Below, one piece after another: positions 8,435 to 17,488 of a DNA stretch of 64,000 bases. Numbering within the stretch: the first letter of the stretch is position 1; each line of letters opens with the position of its first letter. Position numbers and translations under genes: made by a program. The DNA is from Flavobacterium sp. NG2 (GTDB lineage Bacteria; Bacteroidota; Bacteroidia; Flavobacteriales; Flavobacteriaceae). The stretch covers positions 4,090,275 to 4,154,274 of the forward strand of contig NZ_CP139420.1 in assembly GCF_034119845.1 (NCBI RefSeq), written 5' to 3'. The notes beneath the pieces are model-generated. The model was given only the letters and a program-made list of their open reading frames with translations. It had not been told where the DNA came from and made no database searches.

Positions 8435-8583
8435 AATTTAACCCGTTGGGTGTAATTAGTTTTTGAAGATGTTTCTTCGTCAGTTCGAGTAAATTTTCAG
8501 AAAATGCGAATAGCTTTTTCAGAAAATTTGTATCGAGAACAAGAAAAACATCATTAAAAACGGTTCTCGATACACTTCATTTC

Positions 8584-8612
8584 AAGTGTTGTGCAAATGT
8601 CTCGGACTTAGC
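8584..8612. repeat. Second copy of the palindromic gene-tail core
   Basis: AAGTGTTGTGCAAATGTCTC..ACTTAGC matches 6921-6949 at 24 of 29 positions. The hairpin is less perfect here. It lies in the gap 8435-8726 between two small genes. Confidence 0.45.
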
Positions 8613-8726
8613 ATATCGATAATAGTTTGTCGATAAAGTTTGCCAAAATATCCCTAACAGGACTGTATAAAACCCCTGTTAAAATTTGAAAATAATTCGT
8701 ATTTTAGTTCATTAAACTTTTTAAAT

Positions 8727-9131
8727 ATGGCAAAACAAATTTTTATCAATTTAGCGGTAAAAGATCTTCAAAAATCGATGGCATTTTATGTGGCATTAGG
8801 ATTTACAAACAATCCACAATTTTCTGACGACAGCGGAAAATGTATGGTGTGGAGTGAAAATATTTTTGTGATGCTATTGACACACGAAAAGTTCAGCGGT
8901 TTCATCACCAAACCTATTGCCGATACTAAATCAAAAGTGGCTGGGATTTTTTCGTTATCCGTTGACAGTGTCGACGAAGTAAATAGTATTATAGCAAATG
9001 GCTTAAAGGCAGGTGGTCTTGAACCAAACGAAATGAGGGATTATGGATTCATGCAACAGCGCACCATTGAAGATTTTGACGGCCATACTTGGGAAGTTTT
9101 CTATATGGACATTACAAAATTCCCCGCTTAA
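8727..9131 (+). CDS. VOC-family (glyoxalase/bleomycin-resistance-like) protein
   Basis: This 134-residue protein belongs to the vicinal-oxygen-chelate superfamily, which are metal-dependent isomerases, dioxygenases or binding proteins. The N-terminal half opens IFINLAVKDLQKSMAFYVALGF, the usual first beta-alpha unit. The second half ends with DFDGHTWEVFYMD, in which Glu118-type and His residues of the DxxGHxWE pattern are typical metal ligands or their remnants. It is close to the many 'lactoylglutathione lyase-like' Bacteroidota proteins, but no substrate can be named. It is monocistronic. Confidence 0.8.
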   Translation: MAKQIFINLAVKDLQKSMAFYVALGFTNNPQFSDDSGKCMVWSENIFVMLLTHEKFSGFITKPIADTKSKVAGIFSLSVDSVDEVNSIIANGLKAGGLEPNEMRDYGFMQQRTIEDFDGHTWEVFYMDITKFPA

Positions 9132-9175
9132 CAGTGTCGGTTTACCATTCATAATGGAGAACTATAAATCAACAA

Positions 9176-9313
9176 CCGCCAACAATTACCTACAAAACAA
9201 GCTTATACCGAAAAGGAATACCTTCCTAGAGGATATAATAGTGACCTTTTTTACAATAGACTAAGACCTAAGGAAATTCTATTTGAAAAATACGCTCTCA
9301 TTCTAGCAAAATA
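9176..9313 (+). pseudogene. Possible short gene remnant
   Basis: One frame reads a protein-like stretch (about 48 codons) without its own start: QQLPTKQAYTEKEYLPRGYN, then SDLFYNRLRPKEILFEKYAL and a TAA stop. The composition is more protein-like than the other frames here, but upstream it runs into a stop within 30 bases. It may be a decayed 3' gene end or chance. No family is recognised. Confidence 0.2.
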
Positions 9314-9360
9314 AGTTTTATATTTAGCCTTACTAAACCACTAACTAACAAATTACTAGA

Positions 9361-10185
9361 ATGAAAAAATTATCCACAAGCATCCTTTTGCTGGCATCAA
9401 TGATGATACAATTGTATTGTCAAGAAATTCCAATTGAAAATCTAACCACTAAACTTCCCCCTAATACACAGCAGTATTCCAAATCAATTCTAGAAAATGA
9501 AATTAAAGGAATAGTTGTCGAACATATTGCGATTACAGGTGAAAAAGCGGTATTGGATTACGCCAAAAAAGGGTACAAAACAATTTATATGTTTGTAAAA
9601 GGAAACGGAAATCTAACTGCTTTAAACAAAGTTTATGAAATCGTTCCTGAAACCATTTTATTGCCCAATATTGCTAAAAGTATTAGCATTAAAGCCGCTA
9701 AAAACGATAGTTTACATTACATCAAAATATCTAGTAAACTAACCGCTCAAGATCTTTTAGATTTAAAAGAATTTCCTGCTACAAACACCCAAAATGTGTA
9801 TTATGCAAAATTCACCGACTGCAAACCGTATACTGAACCTATCAAAAGTCCTAATACAATAAGCCGCACCATATTGCCAAACAAATACATCCCCCGAATT
9901 GCTATGGGAACAGTTCAAACCAAAGGCCCTGATAAAGTAGATGCCCATGAACATCCTATGTTGGAACAATTATTCTTGGGACTTTCAAAAAACAATGCTG
10001 TCGTTTATGCTGATGCGGCCAAAGTGGCTTTCCCAGAATATTCAATTCTTCATATTCCTTTAGGCTCTAGCCACTCTGTAACGGTAGAAAAGGATGAGGT
10101 ATTATATTATGTATGGATGGACTTCTTTTTGGATAAAAAAGGAGAGGAATGGTTGAAAACGCATAATACGAAAGACGATAAATAA
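9361..10185 (+). CDS. Secreted cupin-domain protein
   Basis: The 274 residues begin with the signal peptide MKKLSTSILLLASMMIQLYC, with cleavage probably near CQ, so the protein is periplasmic or lipid-anchored. The C-terminal half (about 160-265) is a cupin barrel: DAHEHPMLEQLFLGL supplies two metal-binding His and a Glu (HxHx..E), and ILHIPLGSSHSVTVEKDEVL supplies the third His. The N-terminal half (about 40-150) looks like a second, degenerate cupin-like or beta-rich domain without the His set. The gene precedes a Tat-exported hydrolase in the same direction, so both may act on the same extracytoplasmic substrate, which is unknown. Confidence 0.7.
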   Translation: MKKLSTSILLLASMMIQLYCQEIPIENLTTKLPPNTQQYSKSILENEIKGIVVEHIAITGEKAVLDYAKKGYKTIYMFVKGNGNLTALNKVYEIVPETILLPNIAKSISIKAAKNDSLHYIKISSKLTAQDLLDLKEFPATNTQNVYYAKFTDCKPYTEPIKSPNTISRTILPNKYIPRIAMGTVQTKGPDKVDAHEHPMLEQLFLGLSKNNAVVYADAAKVAFPEYSILHIPLGSSHSVTVEKDEVLYYVWMDFFLDKKGEEWLKTHNTKDDK

Positions 10186-10214
10186 GCTGTCTAGAAAGCA
10201 AAACAATAGTTTTG

Positions 10215-10222
10215 TATATTTG
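10215..10222 (+). promoter_or_regulatory. Bacteroidota -7 promoter element
   Basis: TATATTTG fits TAnnTTTG and lies 42 bases before the hydrolase start at 10264. Confidence 0.5.
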
Positions 10223-10263
10223 AGAGAGCCATAAAACACCAACCCTATTTAAAGTAACAGCAG

Positions 10264-11151
10264 ATGAAAAAGTTAAAAAAAGAAGACATCCAACAAGAAG
10301 TTTTTGATTTATACGATGATTATGCTCATAATCGCCTAGAAAGACGCCAGTTTCTTAAAAAATTATCACTGTACGCGGTTGGAGGTATTACAATCCCTTC
10401 ATTACTGAGTTTCATTATGCCAAATTATATCGATTCCATTCTCATCAATTCTGACGACCCACGAATCGATACAAAGTATATCACATATGACTCACCAAAA
10501 GGAGGCGGTCAAATTCGAGGCCAACTTTCAAAACCTATGAACACTAAAAAAAAGCTGCCCGGAATTATAGTGGTTCATGAAAACCGAGGACTCAATCCTT
10601 ATATTGAAGATGTAGGCAGAAGAGCAGCACTAGAAGGTTTCATTACCTTAGCACCCGATGCTTTAACACCACTTGGTGGTTATCCTGGCAATGACGATGA
10701 TGGAAGAGCACTACAAAGCAAACGAGACAAAAATGAAATGTTAGAAGATTTTATTGCTGCCTATCATTACCTTAAATCGCATAAAGATTGCACTGGCCAA
10801 ATAGGCGTTGTTGGTTTTTGCTTTGGAGGATGGATTGCTAACATGATGGCTGTAAAAGTCCCATCCTTATCAGCGGCAGTGGCTTACTATGGCTCACAAC
10901 CTAGCAAAGATGAAACTGCCCTTATAAAAGCACCATTAATGATGCACAACGCTAGTCTTGACAAAAGGATTCTAGATGGCTGGCCCGCTTTTGAAGAAGC
11001 TTTAAAAGAATATCATAAGAAATACGAAATGTTTACTTATCCTGATGTCAATCATGGTTTTCATAACAATACAACCCCAAGATATGACGAAGCTGCCGCA
11101 ACATTATCATGGCAACGTACCATCACTTTTTTTAAACACAATCTCAAATAG
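10264..11151 (+). CDS. Dienelactone hydrolase-family protein with Tat signal
   Basis: This 295-residue alpha/beta hydrolase is of the dienelactone hydrolase (YghX-like) type. A twin-arginine signal is visible after an unusual 26-residue leader: ERRQFLKKLS (Arg27-Arg28) followed by a hydrophobic stretch to about 52, so it is predicted to be exported folded. The catalytic triad reads Cys186 in VGFCFGGW, Asp233 in SLDKRI and His264 in DVNHGFH; the conserved VVHENRGLN loop is at 104-112. The substrate is unknown; carboxyl esters or lactones are expected from the family. It is preceded by its own -7 element and follows the cupin gene by 78 bases. Confidence 0.82.
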   Translation: MKKLKKEDIQQEVFDLYDDYAHNRLERRQFLKKLSLYAVGGITIPSLLSFIMPNYIDSILINSDDPRIDTKYITYDSPKGGGQIRGQLSKPMNTKKKLPGIIVVHENRGLNPYIEDVGRRAALEGFITLAPDALTPLGGYPGNDDDGRALQSKRDKNEMLEDFIAAYHYLKSHKDCTGQIGVVGFCFGGWIANMMAVKVPSLSAAVAYYGSQPSKDETALIKAPLMMHNASLDKRILDGWPAFEEALKEYHKKYEMFTYPDVNHGFHNNTTPRYDEAAATLSWQRTITFFKHNLK

Positions 11152-11258
11152 AATTGATATGGTTTAAACCTAGATTAGATATGAGAACTCAGTCCTGTCT
11201 GTGTAAAAAAAATCAATAAATCCTAAGACAAATTTTGAGTCAAAAATATTTTCATAAA

Positions 11259-11281
11259 AAAAGCGCCCAAAAGGCGCTTTT
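11259..11281. terminator. Bidirectional terminator
   Basis: The stem is AAAAGCGCC (11259-11267) with GGCGCTTTT (11273-11281) and a 5-nt loop. A and T runs on both sides let it serve the converging hydrolase (+) and DUF2853 (-) genes. Confidence 0.85.
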
Positions 11282-11301
11282 ACTATATAGACAATCTTGA
11301 A

Positions 11302-11643
11302 CTAATTGTAAACACTTTCTTTTTTGAAATGCACTGCTAATAAATAATAGACGACTGCTCTATACTTATTTGCATTTGAACGACCGTATTTTTCAATTAC
11401 AGCGTCGATTCCAGCATCTAATTCTGGACCGTCTTTGAGTCCTAGTTTTTTGATTAAAAAATTATTTTTAACCGTATCTAATTCTGATTGCTGACTTCCA
11501 GCAACAGTAGAAGAATCTTTATTATAGATTGAAGGACCGCAACCAATAGTCACTTTCGTTAGTAAATCCATGTTAGGAGAAACTCCACATTTTTCTTTTA
11601 AATCAGCTGCGTATTTTACAATTAATTCATCTCTTGCACTCAT
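11302..11643 (-). CDS. DUF2853-family protein
   Basis: This 113-residue cytoplasmic helical protein starts MSARDELIVKYAADLKEKCG and has the DUF2853 core: CGVSPNMDLLTKVTIGCGPS, then DTVKNNFLIKKLGLKDGPEL and a C-terminal KYRAVVYYLLAVHF. The family is widespread and of unknown function, with a small all-alpha fold. There are two Cys near residues 19 and 35 but no metal motif. It is monocistronic; its 3' side is closed by the shared terminator at 11259. Confidence 0.8.
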   Translation of the reverse strand: MSARDELIVKYAADLKEKCGVSPNMDLLTKVTIGCGPSIYNKDSSTVAGSQQSELDTVKNNFLIKKLGLKDGPELDAGIDAVIEKYGRSNANKYRAVVYYLLAVHFKKESVYN

Positions 11644-11755
11644 AAAAAATCCGTATTTAAGTTAATATCCTCAAATATAACCAATTGATTACAAAAAAGC
11701 AACTATTTACTTATAAAAACACTAGCAATTATTGACTCTTTAAAAATTAATGCAA

Positions 11756-13411
11756 TCACTCTAAATCTTTAAAGAACTGCAACAAAATCTTATCGTTATC
11801 TACCGTTGGCGTAATAATCTCTAAAATGCTTGGCTTTTCATTTTTAGCGAATAAGGCTTTCAAACCACCTTCCAATCTTTCCTCCGAATCGGCTAGTTGA
11901 TAATCAAAACCAAACATCTTTGCCAAATGTTCAGCTGTATATTGGTGCGAAGTTTCAAAAAAGGTATTGAATAGCTCTGTCTCCTGATGTCCTGGTAATA
12001 TTCTAAAAATTCCACCTCCTCCATTATTAATCAAAATAATTTTGAAGTTTTTTGGAATGTAATTATTCCACAACCCATTGCTATCGTATAAAAAACTGAT
12101 ATCTCCAGTAATCAAAGTCGTCTGCTTCGTATTGGCGACAGCCGCACCAATTGCCGTTGAAGTACTCCCATCAATTCCACTGGTTCCTCGATTGCAAAAA
12201 ACCTCAATAGACGGATGTATTTTTATTAATTGTGCATATCTAATAGCCGAACTATTACTGATTTGCAATTGACTATTGCTAGGCAAAGCCGAAATCACTT
12301 GGTCAAAAACTTTAAAATCTGAAAAAGAAATTTTAGCCAGATAGTCCGCAGTTTTTTGTTTTCTCAAAATAGCCAAAGTGTCCATCATTTGGAAATAGTC
12401 ACTTTCTGTTTTTTGCGTAAGCGGAATAAAAGAATTAAAAAACAGCTTTGGACTGGTTTGAATGTGTTTGGTCAACGCCCCAAAAGTATCATACGCACGT
12501 AAACTATCAACGTGCCAATGCTGTTGAGGTGCATAGGTACGTAAAAACGCTTTGATTCTTTTGGAAACAATCATTCCTCCAAAAGTGATAAGAATATCAG
12601 GCTGAAAACTTTCGAAGTCAACACTTTTAAAAGGGGTTATAATCGTATCTATATTATGGATAAAACTTGGATGATGCACATTTGAAGTCGTCTCTGTCAT
12701 TACAATGACTGAAGGGTCTTCTGCCCAAGTTTCAATAATCGCTTCGTCAATTGAATTGGGGGCATTTACCCCTATTAAAATCAGTTTCTTTTTGGCTTTG
12801 TTCCAATGTAAAGCACAGTCTTCTATGTCCGATACAGCAACTACTATTGGGTCTTTTGCGAAAGCGGAAACTGTAACGGAAAGCTCGGTTGTAGTTTCAT
12901 ATAAAGGCTCTTCAAAAGGAGCATTGATATGCACGGGTCCTTTTTGAGCTATCGCTGTATTTATAGCTTCGTTGATTTCGAAATTATTTTGCTCGAAATT
13001 CTCTTCTGTCAGATTAGCATTGTATAACGAATGATTAGCAAACACATTTTCTTGACGAATAGTTTGGCCGTCGCCAATGTCAATCTTGCTTTGGGGTCTA
13101 TCCGCTGCGATAACGATCAATGGGATTTGGCTATAAAAAGCCTCGGCAATAGCTGGATAATAATTCAATAAAGCTGAACCCGAAGTACAAACTAGCGCCA
13201 CTGGCTTAGCGGTTTGTTGTGCGATTCCCAATGCAAAAAAGGCGGCGCAACGCTCGTCGGCAATACTATAACATTGAAAATCAGGATTGCTTGCAAAACC
13301 TACTGTTAGTGGTGCATTTCTTGAACCTGGGGAAATAATTATTTGTGTAACTCCTTTGGCTAAACACAGTTCGATGATGCTTTGCGCTAAAGGTATTTTG
13401 GGGTAAATCAT
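11756..13411 (-). CDS. menD: 2-succinyl-5-enolpyruvyl-6-hydroxy-3-cyclohexene-1-carboxylate synthase
   Basis: This is a thiamine-diphosphate enzyme that joins isochorismate and 2-oxoglutarate in menaquinone synthesis. The 551 residues show the MenD N-terminal motif ISPGSRNAPLTVGFA, the central CSGSALLNYYPAIAEA-like stretch and the C-terminal ThDP/Mg region RGTSGIDGSTSTAIGAA and TGDISFLYDSNGLWN. ATG 13411 is chosen over the upstream ATG at 13441 because a TATATTTG promoter element (13431-13438, minus strand) lies inside the longer version, and because MIYPKIPLAQSI is the family start. No other men gene is adjacent in this window. Confidence 0.93.
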   Translation of the reverse strand: MIYPKIPLAQSIIELCLAKGVTQIIISPGSRNAPLTVGFASNPDFQCYSIADERCAAFFALGIAQQTAKPVALVCTSGSALLNYYPAIAEAFYSQIPLIVIAADRPQSKIDIGDGQTIRQENVFANHSLYNANLTEENFEQNNFEINEAINTAIAQKGPVHINAPFEEPLYETTTELSVTVSAFAKDPIVVAVSDIEDCALHWNKAKKKLILIGVNAPNSIDEAIIETWAEDPSVIVMTETTSNVHHPSFIHNIDTIITPFKSVDFESFQPDILITFGGMIVSKRIKAFLRTYAPQQHWHVDSLRAYDTFGALTKHIQTSPKLFFNSFIPLTQKTESDYFQMMDTLAILRKQKTADYLAKISFSDFKVFDQVISALPSNSQLQISNSSAIRYAQLIKIHPSIEVFCNRGTSGIDGSTSTAIGAAVANTKQTTLITGDISFLYDSNGLWNNYIPKNFKIILINNGGGGIFRILPGHQETELFNTFFETSHQYTAEHLAKMFGFDYQLADSEERLEGGLKALFAKNEKPSILEIITPTVDNDKILLQFFKDLE

Positions 13412-13430
13412 TGTTGCTGTTTGAGTGAAA

Positions 13431-13438
13431 CAAATATA
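13431..13438 (-). promoter_or_regulatory. -7 promoter element of menD
   Basis: On the minus strand the sequence is TATATTTG, 19 bases upstream of ATG 13411. It decides the start of menD. Confidence 0.6.
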
Positions 13439-13449
13439 CAAAGTTGGAA

Positions 13450-13625
13450 AGGTTTTTTAAACATATAAGTTTTTTAATTAGAAACTGAAAAGTTTAAAAC
13501 ATTTAAGATATTTAAGAACAGATAAGCGTTGGCTATATTTCTTTTAAACATATAAGTCATTTAAGTTTTTTTTTATTTAGATGCTAAAAAGTTTAAAACA
13601 TTTAAGAAATATAAGAGCATCTAAG
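13450..13625. repeat. AT-rich intergenic repeat, family R3 (ATATAAGTTTTTTAA type)
   Basis: Iterated words such as ACATATAAGT, TTTAAAACATTTAAG and GATAAGCG occur twice in direct and inverted order (13460-13530 and 13550-13620). The same words recur at 54957-55075 and 55197-55350. No coding potential is seen. It occupies most of the gene-free gap 13412-13851. Confidence 0.6.
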
Positions 13626-13647
13626 CTTTATATATCATAAGCTATAG

Positions 13648-13727
13648 CAGTTGTCACATTGAGCTTGTCGAATTGATTTTGAAACGAATCTTGACAAGTT
13701 CAAACTCAGATTGGACTACAATATATT
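13648..13727. repeat. TTCGACAAGCTCA-type repeat, family R7
   Basis: The reverse complement of 13655-13675 reads TTCGACAAGCTCAATGTGAC. A diverged second arm (TCTTGACAAGTTCAAACTCA) follows at about 13690-13710. A closely related 21-mer sits inside the coding sequence of ribD (61582-61602). Confidence 0.55.
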
Positions 13728-13795
13728 CTGTTCGCAACTTTGACTTGATAACTCTAAGAAATTAGATAATTTGTACTGAAATTTCTAAATAAAAA

Positions 13796-13825
13796 AGCCT
13801 AGCGACAAACAATTAACGCTAGGCT
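13796..13825 (-). terminator. Terminator of the TonB receptor operon
   Basis: The stem is AGCCTAGCG (13796-13804) / CGCTAGGCT (13817-13825). Read on the minus strand, the second arm is followed by a T-run. It lies 26 bases past the receptor stop. Confidence 0.8.
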
Positions 13826-13851
13826 CCTTACAAAACAAACAAAAACAAATC

Positions 13852-16065
13852 TTAAAATCTATAACTAATCTTTCCTTTCATATAAAAAGGAGTTCCGGGT
13901 GTAAAATGGATTTCCTCCACACTATTGGGTTCGTTTTGCAAACGGGTTTCGGTGGCAAATTGGGTTTCATTCCATGCTGTATTGAATAGATTTTCTATTG
14001 AAATTCCAAAGGTCAGTTTTTTAAACTCGTAGTTAATATTGCAATCTACGATTCCATATCCTTTGGCTACAATCGAGTTATCCTCATTGGCAGGACGCGT
14101 TTTTAGGTGTCTGTAATGCACACCTCCTGAAAACCCATTCCATTTTTGAAAACTCAGACCTCCAGTAGCGGTAAAATCGGGTGCTAGTGGAATATAATCT
14201 TGTCCGCTTGGTTCGTCAATACTGCGAGCATAGGTATAGGTCATATCCGAATCCATAAACAAATAATCATTCAGTTGATAACGTAGCCCCAAATCGACTC
14301 CCATTCGTTTTGTTTTTCCGCTTGGTTCTATGACACCAGCATCGCCCACATAAACAAATTCTTGCTGTAGGTATAAATTCCACAGCGCTGCGTTGACAAT
14401 TACTTTAGGAACTGGTTTCCATATCGTTCCAAAATCTGCACCGATGGATGTTGGTAAAATTTCGTTTCCGTTATTCTCCACCACAACTCGTGTATCATTC
14501 GAATGAAATCCCATTCCTGTTTTCAAAAAGAACTGTAAATCATTATTATGCGAATAGATAAAATTTAATTTTGGTGAGACTTTCACTTCCGTTTCAGATT
14601 GTGTTTTATAGGTCGTTGCCAATTTATCTTGGTAATTGAATTTGAAATAATCAAAGCGAACGGCTGGATTAATCATGAATTTCCCCAACTTAAATTCGGC
14701 ATTCCAATAATTAAAACCGTTTACTTCATCAATATCACCTAGTTTAATGGGGTTCAAAACTGTCGTTCTATTTAATGTATGCGAAAGTTCCGTGTCCTTC
14801 GTAGCATCGGCTCTAAACCCTAAACCTAGTTGTAGAAGAATATCCCAATCGTTGTATTTCATTTTTTTATTCAACTCCGAATTCAGTCCATAAATCGAAC
14901 GGTTTTCCTTTTGCTTGATTTGGTCACCATTAATAGGGTCATCCAAGAAAAAAGTAAAGTTGGAAAACAGTTCAAAGTCGTATTTCGAATAAAAAACATT
15001 GGCTTTGACAAAGGTATTTTCATCAATTGACTTTAAGATTGTAGCATTGACATTCGTTCTTGAAGTACTTCCACCTTCGGTATTATCAACAGCACCAAAT
15101 CTTGAAATCACACCCCTATCTACCAAACGTTGCGGTATTTGTCCAGAAGCATCCCAACTGCTGGAAAAACGAGAAGCAGTAAGGGTGAATTTACTATTGT
15201 CATCCAATCTAATTGTATACTTTCCTAATACGTTGACTCTATTAAAATTTTGCGGACTATCAAAAGGGCCATCTGTCAAAATATATTCCGTTGCGATATA
15301 TGCAGATTGTGTTTTTTGGTTTCCCAAAAGATTAAATAAACCCACCATCCTTTGGGTGTTAAATTGCCCCACTTCCAGACTGATTAAACTTTTATCTAAT
15401 TTTTCTTTGGTTTGAAAAGCGACATAACCTGCCGTAGCAAAATCGCCTTTATCCGCATAGTAACTTCCTTTTCCGAAATCTATTTTCTCAACCGTTTCTG
15501 GAATTACAAAATGCAAATCGGCATAACCTTGACCATGAGCATGGGAAACCATATTCACTGGCATTCCATCAACCGAAATAGCTATATCAGTACCATGATC
15601 AATATCAAAACCTCTCAAGAAAATTTGCTCTGCCTTTCCTCCGCCTGCATGTTGCCCAATAAACAACCCTGGCACTTTACGTAATATTTCCTGAGAGGAA
15701 TTTACTGGATTGGTTTGCAAATCGATTTTGGAAATCACATTCATCGCCGATAATTTCTGCTGGATAATAACCTCATCTAATTTGAAAACAGCCTCTTCAA
15801 GAATAATCCTATTTTCATTTGAACCAAAAGTATAATCTACTTTTTTATACCCTAAAGCAGTAACTTCTACTGTGTTTCCTACCTCCGTTTTATCCAAGCT
15901 AAAATTCCCCAATGGGTTCGTATGGGCATGGCTATTGGTGGCAATATTTATTAAATATGCATTTTCAATGGCATTCCCAAACACATCTACGACGCTTCCG
16001 TTTTGAGTTTGTCCGTAGAAAGTCAAACTAAAAAAGGATAATAGGATGATATAAATAAGTTTCAT
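13852..16065 (-). CDS. TonB-dependent outer-membrane receptor
   Basis: This 737-residue outer-membrane receptor takes up an unknown ligand using TonB energy. It has a signal peptide (residues 1-18, ending FYGQ), a carboxypeptidase-regulatory-like beta domain (about 20-95, GSVVDVFGNAIENAYLI), a plug domain (about 105-230, with VPGLFIGQHAGGGKAEQIFL and DIDHGTDIAISVDGMPVNMV), then a barrel ending in Phe (KISYRF). The plug carries a His-rich loop, SHAHGQGYADLHF, suggesting metal or metal-chelate contact, though that is inference. Start 16065 (MKLIYIILL) is preferred over 16095, which overlaps the upstream gene. It is the last gene of the DUF4331/TPR operon, 4 bases after the TPR gene. Confidence 0.88.
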   Translation of the reverse strand: MKLIYIILLSFFSLTFYGQTQNGSVVDVFGNAIENAYLINIATNSHAHTNPLGNFSLDKTEVGNTVEVTALGYKKVDYTFGSNENRIILEEAVFKLDEVIIQQKLSAMNVISKIDLQTNPVNSSQEILRKVPGLFIGQHAGGGKAEQIFLRGFDIDHGTDIAISVDGMPVNMVSHAHGQGYADLHFVIPETVEKIDFGKGSYYADKGDFATAGYVAFQTKEKLDKSLISLEVGQFNTQRMVGLFNLLGNQKTQSAYIATEYILTDGPFDSPQNFNRVNVLGKYTIRLDDNSKFTLTASRFSSSWDASGQIPQRLVDRGVISRFGAVDNTEGGSTSRTNVNATILKSIDENTFVKANVFYSKYDFELFSNFTFFLDDPINGDQIKQKENRSIYGLNSELNKKMKYNDWDILLQLGLGFRADATKDTELSHTLNRTTVLNPIKLGDIDEVNGFNYWNAEFKLGKFMINPAVRFDYFKFNYQDKLATTYKTQSETEVKVSPKLNFIYSHNNDLQFFLKTGMGFHSNDTRVVVENNGNEILPTSIGADFGTIWKPVPKVIVNAALWNLYLQQEFVYVGDAGVIEPSGKTKRMGVDLGLRYQLNDYLFMDSDMTYTYARSIDEPSGQDYIPLAPDFTATGGLSFQKWNGFSGGVHYRHLKTRPANEDNSIVAKGYGIVDCNINYEFKKLTFGISIENLFNTAWNETQFATETRLQNEPNSVEEIHFTPGTPFYMKGKISYRF

Positions 16066-16069
16066 AGGG

Positions 16070-17365
16070 TTATAGTTTATTAATTTTCGCTTCAAAATCA
16101 GGACCTAATTCATAGATACTCCCTTGTAACTCTTTTTTTATAGCACCAATTTTATCCAAATGATTATTGGCTTTATAAATCATCGCCAAATGGTATTGCA
16201 CTTGAGGTTCGTGTGTTTTACCCACAACATATTTTTCTGCAATTTTCAATGCTTTTTGAGCATTGCCCATATTCAAATAAGACCAAGCTAATAAATTATA
16301 CGAATCAGGAGTAGGTCTATGATTGACTTCAATATTGGCGATTTCTAATGCTTTAGCAGCGGTAGTTTTATCATCTGCATAAACCAGTACATTGTATTTA
16401 TTATACATAGCACCATAATTATTTTTGGTTAACATGTCGAAATAGGCTGCCTTATTATCTTCTGCTTCTTCGGTCTCCCCTACAAAACTAGCTATTTTTG
16501 ATTTTAATAATAAAAAATCAGGTGTATGGTGTGTTTTTTCAAGTGTTTCGATGATTCTTTTGGCTTCAATAGTATTTCTTTCATGCGAAAAAACAATCCA
16601 AGCAATTCCTTTAAGTGCATAAGAATAATTAGTATCTAATGCCAACGTTTTTAAATAACTATCATAGGAATCCTGAATGCGTCCTGCATGTCCATAATAA
16701 TCCCCTAGGTTAGAATAAGACCAAATTTTGAGGATTTTGTTATCTTCATTTTCAGCTATAGTTCTCGCTTTTTCCATAAAAGTAATGGCAGTATCTAAAT
16801 CACCAACATGGTCATTCCATTTCGCCAATCGAATGAGATAATCATAATCTTTCATGTTTTTGATAGCTTCCAAATTTTTGGAGGCTTCCGCATAATTCCC
16901 TAGTTCCATTTGGACATCAAAAAGCAGTTTTTGAGACTCTTTTCGGCCTTCGCCAATGGCAAAAGCTTTGTTGGCCAAAACCAAGGCTTCTTTAAAACGA
17001 TGTTGTGCTATATAATTTCGGGCCAAGGCACGTAAGGTTCCTACTTTACTATAACCTGATGCCTTATTCGATTTTACTAATAATTCTTCGGCTTTATACA
17101 AATCTTTGATATCGCCAGTATACTGAAACAGTGTGGCATATTTAGAGGCAATAATACCTAAATAAGAATTTTGAACCGTATCATTAGCATATTTATTTTC
17201 CCAAAATTTAATTTCATCATTCGCAAAAGCGACCGATTCATTTCCTCGAATACTAAGGTATTCATCATAATCTTTTGAGTTTGTTATTTGTTTGTTGCTG
17301 TTTGTGCATGAAACAATAACCAACATACCAAAGAATAGTAGCAGTAATTTGTTATATGTTTTCAT
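16070..17365 (-). CDS. TPR-repeat lipoprotein
   Basis: This 431-residue predicted lipoprotein has a signal MKTYNKLLLLFFGMLVIVSC with lipobox VIVSC, so Cys20 would be lipidated. The rest is helical tetratricopeptide repeats, e.g. LRALARNYIAQHRFKEALVL, SYSNLGDYYGHAGRIQDSYD and LAWSYLNMGNAQKALKIAEK, covering about 60-430. TPR lipoproteins act as protein-binding scaffolds at the membrane. Here the partner is probably the DUF4331 proteins or the receptor in the same operon: the stop is 4 bases from the receptor start. No enzymatic motif is seen. Confidence 0.82.
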   Translation of the reverse strand: MKTYNKLLLLFFGMLVIVSCTNSNKQITNSKDYDEYLSIRGNESVAFANDEIKFWENKYANDTVQNSYLGIIASKYATLFQYTGDIKDLYKAEELLVKSNKASGYSKVGTLRALARNYIAQHRFKEALVLANKAFAIGEGRKESQKLLFDVQMELGNYAEASKNLEAIKNMKDYDYLIRLAKWNDHVGDLDTAITFMEKARTIAENEDNKILKIWSYSNLGDYYGHAGRIQDSYDSYLKTLALDTNYSYALKGIAWIVFSHERNTIEAKRIIETLEKTHHTPDFLLLKSKIASFVGETEEAEDNKAAYFDMLTKNNYGAMYNKYNVLVYADDKTTAAKALEIANIEVNHRPTPDSYNLLAWSYLNMGNAQKALKIAEKYVVGKTHEPQVQYHLAMIYKANNHLDKIGAIKKELQGSIYELGPDFEAKINKL

Positions 17366-17418
17366 AATGTTTGTTTTGTTGTATGCAATGTGTATTGCTT
17401 TTGTTGTTTGTTTGGTAT

Positions 17419-17464
17419 AAAAAAACAGAGTACTTTAAATAATTACTAGCACCCTGTTTTTTTT
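17419..17464 (-). terminator. Intercistronic hairpin within the DUF4331 operon
   Basis: AAAAAACAG (about 17419-17427) pairs with CTGTTTTTT (about 17453-17461) between the DUF4331 lipoprotein gene and the TPR gene. It could partially terminate, giving more DUF4331 protein than receptor. Confidence 0.45.
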
Positions 17465-17488
17465 AAAATTATTTGATAAAATTTTATT

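Noticed and set aside
11756..13441. menD start at ATG 13441
   Set aside because: A TATATTTG promoter element lies between the two candidate starts, and family homology begins at 13411.
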